Below are positions 5,881 through 12,577 of a stretch of 17,340 bases of DNA, in pieces. The position numbers and the translations under genes are program-made. The stretch covers positions 1-17,340 of the forward strand of contig JAKAWO010000021.1 in NCBI GenBank assembly GCA_021827255.1, written 5' to 3'. Under the pieces are notes generated by a model. It did not search any database. It saw only the letters and a list, made by a program, of their open reading frames with translations, and was not told where the DNA came from. The first letter of the stretch is position 1. Each line of letters begins with the position of its first letter. This DNA is from Acidobacteriota bacterium. Lineage in GTDB: Bacteria > Acidobacteriota > Terriglobia > UBA7540.

Positions 5881-6805
5881 CGATAACAACCGACGAACTG
5901 AAGAAACACTACTCGCAGTTGCGAGCCGTGGACGGCCTGCGCCTACGCGTGCCGCGTGGCTCTGTGTACGGTTTCCTGGGCAGAGCAACGGCGCGGGAAA
6001 AACCACGACGATTAAGATGCTCCTAGGCTTCATCCGCCCCACTTCCGGGATGGCAAGTGTCCTCGGCCATGACCCGCAGCGTGAACGTGTCGCGGTCCTT
6101 CAGCGCACGGGCTACGCGAGCGAGAGCAAGAGACTCTATGAGTGGATGACGGCGACTGAACTCCTTCGCTTCACACGCGCCTTTCACGCGCGGTGGTCAA
6201 GGGAGATGGAGGAGAAGTACGTGCGGCTGCTTCAGGTTCCCCTCCGGAGGCCTTTCAAACAACTTTCTCTGGGGAACCGCACAAAAGTTTGTCTCTTGCT
6301 GGCCCTCGCCCAACGGGCCGACCTGTTGATTCTCGACGAGCCGATGTCCGGCCTCGATCCCGGCACCGTGGATGAATTGTTTCGCATCCTGGCTGAGGAC
6401 CACGTCTCAGAGGGCGGCACGGTCTTTCTCAGTTCCCATCAACTGTCCGAAGTCGAGCAAATTGCCGACTGGGTCGGCATCATCGACCATGGAAAGCTCT
6501 TGCTTGAGGCTCGCCTGGAGGACATCAAGAACGAGTTCCGCCTTGTAACCGCTGCCTGCGAGGGCATGTCTTCGTTCAAGCGGCCGGAGGTTCTTTCCGC
6601 CTCGCAGTCCGGTGGCTTTTGGAAGTATGTAGTAGCTCGCGATGCAGAGGGTTTCGCCGCGCTGCTACGGCAGCGCGGTAGTGTCGTGACGGACATTTCC
6701 CCGCTGAACCTTCGCCAGATCTTCTTGGAGTTAACGCGAAAGGAGGAGCCATGTACGCATGGAAATGGTGGCGCGAACACCGTGGCCGCGCCATCACTTA
6801 CTTGA
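5868..6805 (+). pseudogene. ABC transporter ATPase, frameshifted at the P-loop
   Basis: Two frames together encode one ABC ATPase of about 311 residues. The first frame starts at the ATG at 5868 (MDEIAITTDELKKHYSQLRA) and runs to VYGFLGR (to about 5984). The Walker A remainder NGAGKTTTIKMLLGF reads only in another frame from 5987, so about 2 nt (GC at 5985-5986) are extra. The second frame keeps the signature LSLGNRTKV, Walker B LLILDEP, the D-loop GLDPGT and the H-loop SSHQLSEVEQIADWVG. Its end (to 6805) overlaps the permease start at 6751 by 55 bp. The subunit would power a GntR-controlled ABC-2 exporter with the next gene. If the shift is real, no intact P-loop protein is made unless ribosomes shift. 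A sequencing or assembly error is an alternative. An internal ATG at 6017 lies beyond Walker A. Confidence 0.8.
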
Positions 6806-7479
6806 TCATTTTGTCAGCGTTCGCGGCGTTTATTCCGTGGCTGAATCCGGCCGGGCCACCGCACTTTGCCGGCCAAGGTTACGTCCCAGGTGCCGTCGAA
6901 ACGTGGCGTATTGCGCTAGTCGTGTTTGGCTCGATTGTCCTGGTAATTGCTGGCCTAGGGCTCGGAGCGTCCGGAGTCGGAGACGAATTCTCCCAAGGGA
7001 CACTGGGCTTTCTATTGGCGCAGCCCCGCAGCCGGAAGTACTTCGTTTGGGCCGGTTGGCTTGCGGGTGCGTCTGCCGTTTTGATGATTATTGGACTGGC
7101 CGTGCTGATCTCACTGGCGAGCCTCGCCGTACTCACTAAGACCGCTCTCGGTTGGAAACTTCCGACCATCATCGTTCCCTTGTTCGTGCTGGGTGCGGTT
7201 GTATACGGGCTCACTTTCTTCATGACCGCGCTCACCAAGAACGGGCGCAACGGGATGAGCTACAGCCTGGGCGTGCTCGCAATCAGTTTGCCGTTACCTT
7301 GGGCGTTAGAAACAGAGGCCAAAGTCAGTGTACCTTCACCCTTCGACGTGCTTGAAGCTTCCAAGTGGGCAACTTCACAGAGCGCCCATTTCCCATTCGT
7401 GGCCATCATCGGATGGGGATTGGTCGCCCTAGCGTTCCCTTTGGCAACCCAGTTTCTGTTCGAGCGGGCAGAGGTGTAA
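6751..7479 (+). CDS. ABC-2-type transporter permease
   Basis: This 242-residue membrane protein has about six hydrophobic segments: around 14-32 (AITYLIILSAFAAFIPW), 54-74 (IALVVFGSIVLVIAGLGLG), 101-130, 137-160 (IIVPLFVLGAVVYGLTFF), a weaker one at about 173-190 and 216-236. The region between segments 2 and 3 contains GDEFSQGTLGFLLAQPRSRK, the cytoplasmic motif typical of ABC-2 permeases. An AGGAGG (6741-6746) precedes the ATG at 6751. The gene begins inside the 3' end of the ATPase gene, indicating translational coupling. The substrate is unknown; YtrBC-like systems are linked to envelope stress and peptide antibiotics. The last 74 bp overlap a convergent - strand reading frame. Confidence 0.85.
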   Translation: MYAWKWWREHRGRAITYLIILSAFAAFIPWLNPAGPPHFAGQGYVPGAVETWRIALVVFGSIVLVIAGLGLGASGVGDEFSQGTLGFLLAQPRSRKYFVWAGWLAGASAVLMIIGLAVLISLASLAVLTKTALGWKLPTIIVPLFVLGAVVYGLTFFMTALTKNGRNGMSYSLGVLAISLPLPWALETEAKVSVPSPFDVLEASKWATSQSAHFPFVAIIGWGLVALAFPLATQFLFERAEV

Positions 7480-8116
7480 AGCCTGCTCGATTCGGTTCGA
7501 CGGCGTCCGACGTGGCGATCGGATTTGGTGGCGCAAGTTTACAAAGCCGCCCGTAACAAGGCTGGCCTGAAGCCGTGAAAGCTTCCACCCAAGTCGCGTA
7601 TGCCCTTCCGTCACGGAGCGGCTTACGAACTGCCTTCGCCGCTGCCTCGGCTGCATTGTTCTTATCAGGATCCCGCGCCCTCGCCAGGTACGCAGCCCTG
7701 ATGAGGCCGTCCACTTGAAGGCGCAAAAGGGGTGCGGCGGCAGTGAAGTTCCATCGGGAGATCAAGAGCTTTGCCGCATCAAGCAAGTCAAATGACCGCT
7801 TGATGATTCCGACAAAGAAGAAATCCGTGTAATAGAGGTTTCCTCCGCCGTGATTGAGGAAGTCTCGGCACACCCCCGAATGCTCTTGCTCCGCGCGCTC
7901 AAGTCGAGAGAGATACTTCCCGAGACCTGGGTAACGCTCAAAAGGCGTCAGTCCGTCTATATTGCTGCTTTCGTCTTTCACTCCGGGCAGCATAACCGCC
8001 GACACAAAGTGCGTCAAGCGGCCTTTGGCGTGAGCGGGCTGCGTCAGCGAGCCTGCCCCTCCAATGTGAAGTGTGAATGAAATCGGGTCATCTGCTGATA
8101 CTGTGACCTTCTTCAT
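7406..8116 (-). CDS. Helical protein of unknown function, probably 3'-disrupted
   Basis: From the ATG at 8116 this encodes 236 residues. I do not recognise a named family. The middle is alpha-helical, with GGGNLYYTDFFFVGIIKRSF and WNFTAAAPLLRLQVDGLIRA (about 100-150), resembling uncharacterised helical, possibly HEPN-like proteins. The ATG at 8116 forms a 4-bp ATGA overlap with the stop of the upstream - strand gene, and is preferred over the ATG at 8122. From about KLAPPNPIATS onward the product becomes Pro/Arg-rich and low in predicted structure. Its last 24 codons are antisense to the permease gene, with the stop at 7406 inside it. The natural 3' end was probably lost by a deletion or rearrangement between these genes. 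Whether the shortened protein is made is unclear. Confidence 0.55.
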   Translation of the reverse strand: MKKVTVSADDPISFTLHIGGAGSLTQPAHAKGRLTHFVSAVMLPGVKDESSNIDGLTPFERYPGLGKYLSRLERAEQEHSGVCRDFLNHGGGNLYYTDFFFVGIIKRSFDLLDAAKLLISRWNFTAAAPLLRLQVDGLIRAAYLARARDPDKNNAAEAAAKAVRKPLRDGRAYATWVEAFTASGQPCYGRLCKLAPPNPIATSDAVEPNRAGFTPLPARTETGLPKGTLGRPIPIR

Positions 8117-8466
8117 GCACATGCCCGTGAGAGTTGTTCACGGATTGGTGTTCGGCGCTTCCAATCGCGCGACCCTCTTCCTTTGTCCCAATTTCGTGGC
8201 CGGTTTGTAATGCGGACTGCTTGGAAACGTCGCGGCTCAATGCCTGGCTGGCGAAGGCATTGGACCACACGGTCAGCGATCTCCCCAGGCGTGTCTCTGG
8301 GCAAAGCGGAATACTGCGCGTGATCTCGGAACAGGTCGCGAATCTCTGAAGGCATCGGATGGACGCTCTGAATCACCGCCAGCTCGGGATGTGGCTCAAA
8401 ACACTTTTTAGCTTCCTGTGCAAGCAACGCTTGGCCTGCGGTCGCATTGTTTTCGTTCTCTGGCAT
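8113..8466 (-). CDS. Hypothetical 117-residue protein
   Basis: This frame encodes MPENENNATAGQALLAQEAKK with a helical middle (PSEIRDLFRDHAQYSALP, then GEIADRVVQCLRQPGIEPRR) and a basic C-terminus ending REQLSRACA. A GGGGG lies 6 nt before the ATG at 8466. The stop (8113-8115) overlaps the next gene's ATG as ATGA, so the pair should be co-translated. No known domain is recognised. From about residue 86 (ITNRPRNWDKGRGSR) the character turns strongly basic and polar, so an internal frameshift near the end is possible. There is no transmembrane segment or signal peptide. Confidence 0.5.
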   Translation of the reverse strand: MPENENNATAGQALLAQEAKKCFEPHPELAVIQSVHPMPSEIRDLFRDHAQYSALPRDTPGEIADRVVQCLRQPGIEPRRFQAVRITNRPRNWDKGRGSRDWKRRTPIREQLSRACA

Positions 8467-8802
8467 GTGCTACCCCCGCTGGCGCCGCTGTCCGGGGCTC
8501 TGCCCTGCCAGAGGCATGAGCCGCGCCCATTAGGAAGACGCATTTTACCTCAGAGTGGTTTCCGAACCGTTATGGCAACTGAGTAGGTATTATCTCCTAT
8601 GGAAACACTCAGTTATATAATTACGTACGCCGGGCGCATCAAGTTAAATCTTGCCAAAGCGAGTTGTTGCGAGGCGGGCGCGAGAGGCGTACACTCTGCT
8701 TATCCGCGCCTTGGACGCCTGGTCGGAACACGGTTGCTCACGTGGAGGTCGAGTTGTCTCCGGGGCGGCCGCAAGGCGAGAGCTTCCGTCGGAGCGAGCC
8801 CG
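8467..8802. other. 336-bp intergenic region between divergent genes
   Basis: This gap separates the - strand hypothetical gene from the + strand CHAD gene and should carry both promoters. On the + strand, TTGCGA (8667-8672) and TACACT (8690-8695) with 17-bp spacing form a plausible sigma70 promoter about 100 nt before the CHAD start. The stretch at 8590-8650 is markedly AT-rich (GTTATATAATTACGTA around 8613-8628). A frame is open on the + strand from 8599, but its translation before 8803 looks non-coding (Arg/Ser-rich, no family similarity). Confidence 0.45.
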
Positions 8803-9873
8803 ATGCAGAATCCGAGTCCTGCCTTAATCGCACTTGAAGAAACGCCGAATAGAGTCGCCGAGTTGCCGGTGGCGCCGCCTTCGGGGTGCGCGGGGTCCGA
8901 GCGCGCGGCGGCGAGAGGCGATCGGGCGGCCGAGGTGAAACTGCGCCGCCTGGGGTTGCGGCAACTCGACCGCATGGCCTCACTCGAGCCTCGGGTTCTG
9001 AAGGGCGGAGACGCCCGCGCCATCCACGACCTTCGCGTGGCCAGCCGGAGGCTTGAAGCGGTTGCCGACTTGATCTGCCCGGCGCCCCTGCCTGCCGAAG
9101 CGCGGAAATTGCGCCGGCAAATCAAGCGCTCGCGGCGGGCGCTCTCCAAGGTGAGAGACTCGGACGCGCTTCTGGAGCGCATCGAAACGCTTCTAGCCCG
9201 GAAGAGAACCGCGCGGCGCAAGGCGTGGGCGGTGATCGCAAAACACTTGAGGGAGCGGCGCAAGGAAGCGTTCCGGCGCGCGAAACGAAAAATCAGCAGG
9301 GCCGAGCTGCCCGCAGCGCTCGCCAGGCTGAGGGAATGGCTGGAGCTCGAAACACCTCCGAGCCTGGCGCGGAGTCAGGCTGGAGCGGAGCCCGCCAGGC
9401 TGACCGCCGGCTGGCTGCAGGCCCGGATCGGGAAGGCCATCCAGGAAGCCGGAGCGACTTTTGAAGCGCGTCTGGGACGGGTCCGCGAGCGGCCGGACGC
9501 GCCCGCGGCGCATAAGGCGCGGATCGCCGCCAAGCGAGCGCGATACCTGGCGGAGATCCTGCGCGATTTTGGGGCGCCCGAGAGCGCGGAGGCGGCGGCC
9601 TGGTTCCGCGAGGTCCAAAAGCGGCTGGGCGACTGGCACGATCTGGGGTTGCTGGAGGAGGCGATGATTGCGGTGGCCGCGCGGTCGGGCTTCCTCCGCG
9701 ATCACCTGGACCGGGCGTTCGAGATCGAAAGATTGATCGTGCAGAACCGGCGGAAGAAGGAGGAATTGCTGGGAGCCTTCAACGAGCTGACCGCCGAAGA
9801 GCGCTTGCGGAGCATTCGGGAGCGGATGAGCTACGTGGCGGCGTCCCCGCCGGAGGCTTTGGCGAAGGCGTGA
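8803..9873 (+). CDS. CHAD-domain protein (polyphosphate-binding type)
   Basis: This 356-residue protein has a disordered N-terminus (1-40) and then a two-repeat CHAD domain. Repeat 1 shows AIHDLRVASRRL (H75, R78, R82) and RRALSKVRDSDALLERIE. Repeat 2 shows AHKARIAAKRARYLAEIL (H237) and RLGDWHDLGLLEE (H279). CHAD is a conserved-histidine alpha-helical domain with a basic channel that binds polyphosphate, and CHAD proteins localise to polyphosphate granules. There is no attached CYTH catalytic domain, so this is a binding protein only. The ATG at 8803 has GGAG 8 nt upstream and is preferred over 8599. The 3' end overlaps the convergent kinase gene by 43 bp (9831-9873). Adjacency to two TMP-kinase-like genes hints at a link with phosphate or nucleotide metabolism. 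Confidence 0.85.
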   Translation: MQNPSPALIALEETPNRVAELPVAPPSGCAGSERAAARGDRAAEVKLRRLGLRQLDRMASLEPRVLKGGDARAIHDLRVASRRLEAVADLICPAPLPAEARKLRRQIKRSRRALSKVRDSDALLERIETLLARKRTARRKAWAVIAKHLRERRKEAFRRAKRKISRAELPAALARLREWLELETPPSLARSQAGAEPARLTAGWLQARIGKAIQEAGATFEARLGRVRERPDAPAAHKARIAAKRARYLAEILRDFGAPESAEAAAWFREVQKRLGDWHDLGLLEEAMIAVAARSGFLRDHLDRAFEIERLIVQNRRKKEELLGAFNELTAEERLRSIRERMSYVAASPPEALAKA

Positions 9874-10652
9874 GCGGAGGCTCGATCCCCGCCCTCCGGG
9901 ACGGTTTCTGCGGGCGGCTCGGCGCGCGGGGCGGGTTTTCGATCCGGCGCGGTGGGCGCGGAAACCGGCGGCTGACCGGCGAGCACGCGGCTGATGCCTT
10001 CTTTCAATTGGCCGAAAACCACCGGAACCTCGGGCCCGGCGTCAATCACCGTGAAGTGATATTCTTCCGCCAATTTGTCCAACTGGCCCAACAACGCCGT
10101 CTGGTATCGGCGAAAGCTCTCATACATGTCCTCGCCGGGGTGCAAGTCCATTCCGGACTCCCAGTAATCGAAGCCCCGCGAAAAGACGACGCGAGGAATC
10201 AAGTCATCCACGTTGATGCGCAGGTAGAACATGGCGTCCGGCTTGAGGGCGAAGCTATAGACATGGCGCAGCCATTCGGGATCCACGCCGCGCACGATGG
10301 CGCGAGCCATTAAGGAGTAGATGTAACGGTCGGTCAGCACCACAAAGCCGGCGCGCAGCGCGGGGACAATCTGCTTTTCGAGGCGGTCCACAAAATCGGT
10401 GGCGTAGAACACACTGAGGGTGAGACGGCCAAGGATATGGCCCTCCTTCGCCTGCTTGATGCCTTTCCCGGCCAAATCGGAGCGGGTCATGCCGGTGTCG
10501 AGCACCGCGCGGCCCTGCTGCTCCAGCCACGGCTTGAGCAGGTTGACCTGCGTCGAGCGGCCGACGCCGTCCGTGCCCTCAATCACGATGAGCTTGCCGC
10601 TCAAGTCTTCGAGGTTCATGCCGGGCAAGACTGAACCGTAGGTTTCTCTCAT
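9831..10652 (-). CDS. TMP-kinase-like P-loop protein with Lys-to-Arg Walker A
   Basis: This 273-residue protein has the thymidylate-kinase fold: P-loop GTDGVGRST (26-34), DRYIY (108-112), ATDFVDRLEKQIVPALRAG and a LID-like FSRGFDYWESGMDLHPG region. The invariant Walker A Lys is Arg32. The TMP-binding TREPGG loop is absent, replaced by DTGMTRSDLAG (52-62). A Pro/Ala-rich, probably disordered tail of about 45-50 residues extends beyond the usual length near 210. Its ATG overlaps the stop of the partner kinase gene as ATGA (10649-10652), so the two are co-translated and may form a heterodimer. I infer that this is a degenerate or regulatory subunit, or a kinase with a changed substrate, and not housekeeping Tmk. 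The fold is secure; activity is unknown. Confidence 0.8.
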   Translation of the reverse strand: MRETYGSVLPGMNLEDLSGKLIVIEGTDGVGRSTQVNLLKPWLEQQGRAVLDTGMTRSDLAGKGIKQAKEGHILGRLTLSVFYATDFVDRLEKQIVPALRAGFVVLTDRYIYSLMARAIVRGVDPEWLRHVYSFALKPDAMFYLRINVDDLIPRVVFSRGFDYWESGMDLHPGEDMYESFRRYQTALLGQLDKLAEEYHFTVIDAGPEVPVVFGQLKEGISRVLAGQPPVSAPTAPDRKPAPRAEPPAETVPEGGDRASAHAFAKASGGDAAT

Positions 10653-11332
10653 GGCGCGACCCTCAATCGCTTCGCCTGGGCCAGCTTGGCCAGGACAATC
10701 TGGCGCATTTGCGACTGCTGGACTTCAATCGGCAGGGTGGCGTCAACCGCGGTGAGCTCGAATTCGGGGACGATCTTCTCATATTCTTCCATGATCCTGC
10801 CTTGGAAGATCTCAAAGCTGTCTTCCGGGTTGGCGCTCAGCTCTAAGTCCATTCCCGCCTCGTAGAATTTGACGCCGTTGCGGCCGCTGCGCAGGCGATT
10901 CAGCGCCACATCGAGGGGAATACGGAAATAGAAAGCGACCGTGGGCTTGACGGCGAAGCTGTAAAGCTCGCGCACCCATTGGGGATCCATGCCCCTGACC
11001 ACATCCCGGGCGAAGGCCGTGTAGATGTAACGGTCGCAAAGGACGACGGCGCCCGCCTTGAGCAGCGGAATGATGTTGTGCTCAATGCGGTCGGCAAAGT
11101 CGGTGGCGTGGATCAGGCTGAAACTGGCGGGCGTCAGCATCCGCCGCTTCTTGCCGCGCTTGGTGGTGTCCCTGACCAGGAGCGAGGAATTCCATTCGCT
11201 GAAAACGGTGCCGTAACCCTCGCCCTGGAGCCACTGGTGGAGAAGCGCAAGCTGGGTGGATTTGCCGGAACCGTCAATGCCCTCGACCACAAAAAGCTTG
11301 CCGGGAAAACGATGGTCGCCATAGCGCTTCAA
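10649..11332 (-). CDS. Thymidylate-kinase-like protein (non-housekeeping paralogue)
   Basis: This 227-residue protein has a canonical P-loop GIDGSGKST (18-26, K24), HATDFADRIEHNIIPLLKAG, DRYIYTAF (from D100) and a LID-like RNGVKFYEAGMDLEL. In housekeeping Tmk a TREPGG motif follows strand 2; here the position reads FSEWNSSLL (44-52), so dTMP is not the assured substrate. The start is TTG at 11332 with AGGAG 8 nt upstream. The gene is first of two in an ATGA-coupled pair with the Arg P-loop paralogue. On the - strand, a TATACT (11383-11378) about 45 nt upstream could be the -10 of the pair. The catalytic residues look intact, so it is probably an active nucleoside-monophosphate-type kinase, with a partner that may tune it. 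Confidence 0.82.
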   Translation of the reverse strand: MKRYGDHRFPGKLFVVEGIDGSGKSTQLALLHQWLQGEGYGTVFSEWNSSLLVRDTTKRGKKRRMLTPASFSLIHATDFADRIEHNIIPLLKAGAVVLCDRYIYTAFARDVVRGMDPQWVRELYSFAVKPTVAFYFRIPLDVALNRLRSGRNGVKFYEAGMDLELSANPEDSFEIFQGRIMEEYEKIVPEFELTAVDATLPIEVQQSQMRQIVLAKLAQAKRLRVAP

Positions 11333-11340
11333 AAGTGAAG

Positions 11341-11345
11341 CTCCT
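11341..11345 (-). promoter_or_regulatory. Ribosome binding site supporting the TTG start of the kinase pair
   Basis: On the - strand AGGAG lies 8 nt upstream of the TTG at 11332. No in-frame ATG gives the complete N-terminus, so this site decides the start. Confidence 0.6.
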
Positions 11346-11466
11346 GCGGGTCGAGGGGAATTATGAAGCCAACCTTCAGTATATCATATCGGCGGGGGGA
11401 TGGGATGCAGGATCGGGGGCCTTGGAATCGTCTATAACATGCTGAATCCAATGGCATTATCAACAT

Positions 11467-12495
11467 TTACGGCGAGCCTAATCGGAAGGCTTTTTGGAGG
11501 GAATTTACAATCGTTTGGGTGGCGCTGGGGGTCAGCGAAGCAGCGATGAAGTTATAGGTTTTGCCGGAACTGAGAATGATGTGAAAGGTTCCTGTGTTAA
11601 TGCCAAAGAATTGGTTGAGAGCGACCTCCTGGATTTGGCTTGAGTTGACGGCAAAAACCTTTTTTGTTCCCTGGTCGTATTCGAGTTTGTTGCCTGAAAC
11701 GATCAGCACGCCGTGCGGTTGGCCGCCGGATTGAAGCAGGCTGAGCGCCTCGCCGAGATTGAGCACGTCAAACCGCGCCGCCGCCGCGCCAGCCTTCCCT
11801 GCCAGGCCGCCTGAAACCGTGAAGGCTACTTCGGCCTCGGTGCCGTCGGGGTTGATCACAAAAAGGCTGCCAGGCCCGGTGGCGGCGCCCGCGGCCACGC
11901 GAACTGAGGCCAACAACTTGCTCGGCTTCACAAAATTGGTTGCGTCAACCAGGATGCCGGGGTTGGAAAAAGCAACCTTGGCGCCCGCAGCGAAATTTTT
12001 CCCCACAACTTGAACCTTCAAGTGGCTTCCTGGAGCGGCGGCGGCTGGTTTGACGCTCGAAACCACCGGAGAACCGGGCGCGGGGGTGCGGACTTCACCG
12101 GGGAGCGGGCTCGGGGCGGAAGGGGCTGGCGTGGAAGCGGCCGCGAGGATCGTAAAAGCAAACTCAGCTGCGGCGCCGTCGGGATTGGAGACGTAAAGCT
12201 TGACCGCGCCAGGCTCGGCCAGCGCGCCTGCCTCGATCTCGGCTTCGAGCTCAGAAGCGCTTTGCCAGCGAGTTCGGATCACGCGCACGCCCGGGCTGGA
12301 GAAGGAGACGTAAGCTCCTTTGGCGAAGCCTTGTCCGGAAATCCTCAGCGTGGCCTGAGCTCCGGCGTCAATCTGCGCGGGGATGACGTGGGCAATCCGC
12401 AAAGGAGAAGGGGGCGTGAGGCTCGCGCCCGTCCGCGGCGATAATGCGCCGCTCCCGACCAGAAGCGCCAAGGTTAGGAGCACCGGCCGTGGCAT
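11467..12495 (-). CDS. Secreted protein with two IPT/TIG-like domains and a PH-like C-terminus
   Basis: This 342-residue protein begins with a Sec signal peptide (PVLLTLALLVGSGALS, 4-19, cleavage near 24). Two similar Ig-like units of IPT/TIG type follow, at about 30-117 and 141-230. Each starts with a V-x-P-A stretch, has a G-x-F/NF-A-x-GA-x-V-x-FS-x-PG core and ends in VSNPDG or VINPDG. A Pro-rich linker (about 118-140) separates them. The C-terminal 100 residues (LNLGEALSLLQSGGQ, KLEYDQGTKKVFAVNSSQIQ, HIILSSGKTYNFIA) look like a beta-rich PH-like fold. It probably acts in the periplasm or at the cell surface. A GGGAGGG lies about 8 nt before the ATG. The upstream CRTAC1 gene ends 83 bp away on the same strand, so they may share a transcript. 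Confidence 0.7.
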   Translation of the reverse strand: MPRPVLLTLALLVGSGALSPRTGASLTPPSPLRIAHVIPAQIDAGAQATLRISGQGFAKGAYVSFSSPGVRVIRTRWQSASELEAEIEAGALAEPGAVKLYVSNPDGAAAEFAFTILAAASTPAPSAPSPLPGEVRTPAPGSPVVSSVKPAAAAPGSHLKVQVVGKNFAAGAKVAFSNPGILVDATNFVKPSKLLASVRVAAGAATGPGSLFVINPDGTEAEVAFTVSGGLAGKAGAAAARFDVLNLGEALSLLQSGGQPHGVLIVSGNKLEYDQGTKKVFAVNSSQIQEVALNQFFGINTGTFHIILSSGKTYNFIAASLTPSATQTIVNSLQKAFRLGSP

Positions 12496-12577
12496 CCTGC
12501 CGCCCTCCCACGGGAGATGTTACCGCTTTGCGCCCAAGTTGCGCTACCTCGCGCCACCGCCGAAGACGGGAGCGCGC

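Noticed and set aside
8599..8802. N-terminal extension of the CHAD protein from the ATG at 8599
   Set aside because: The extension is low in structure and crosses the likely promoter; the ATG at 8803 has a suitable GGAG upstream.
8700..9263. - strand frames antisense to the CHAD gene (also 9193-9705)
   Set aside because: They are Arg/Ser-rich shadows; the + strand frame has conserved CHAD histidines and arginines.
9870..10313. + strand frame opposite the second kinase gene
   Set aside because: It has no recognisable domain; the - strand carries P-loop, DRY and LID-like motifs.
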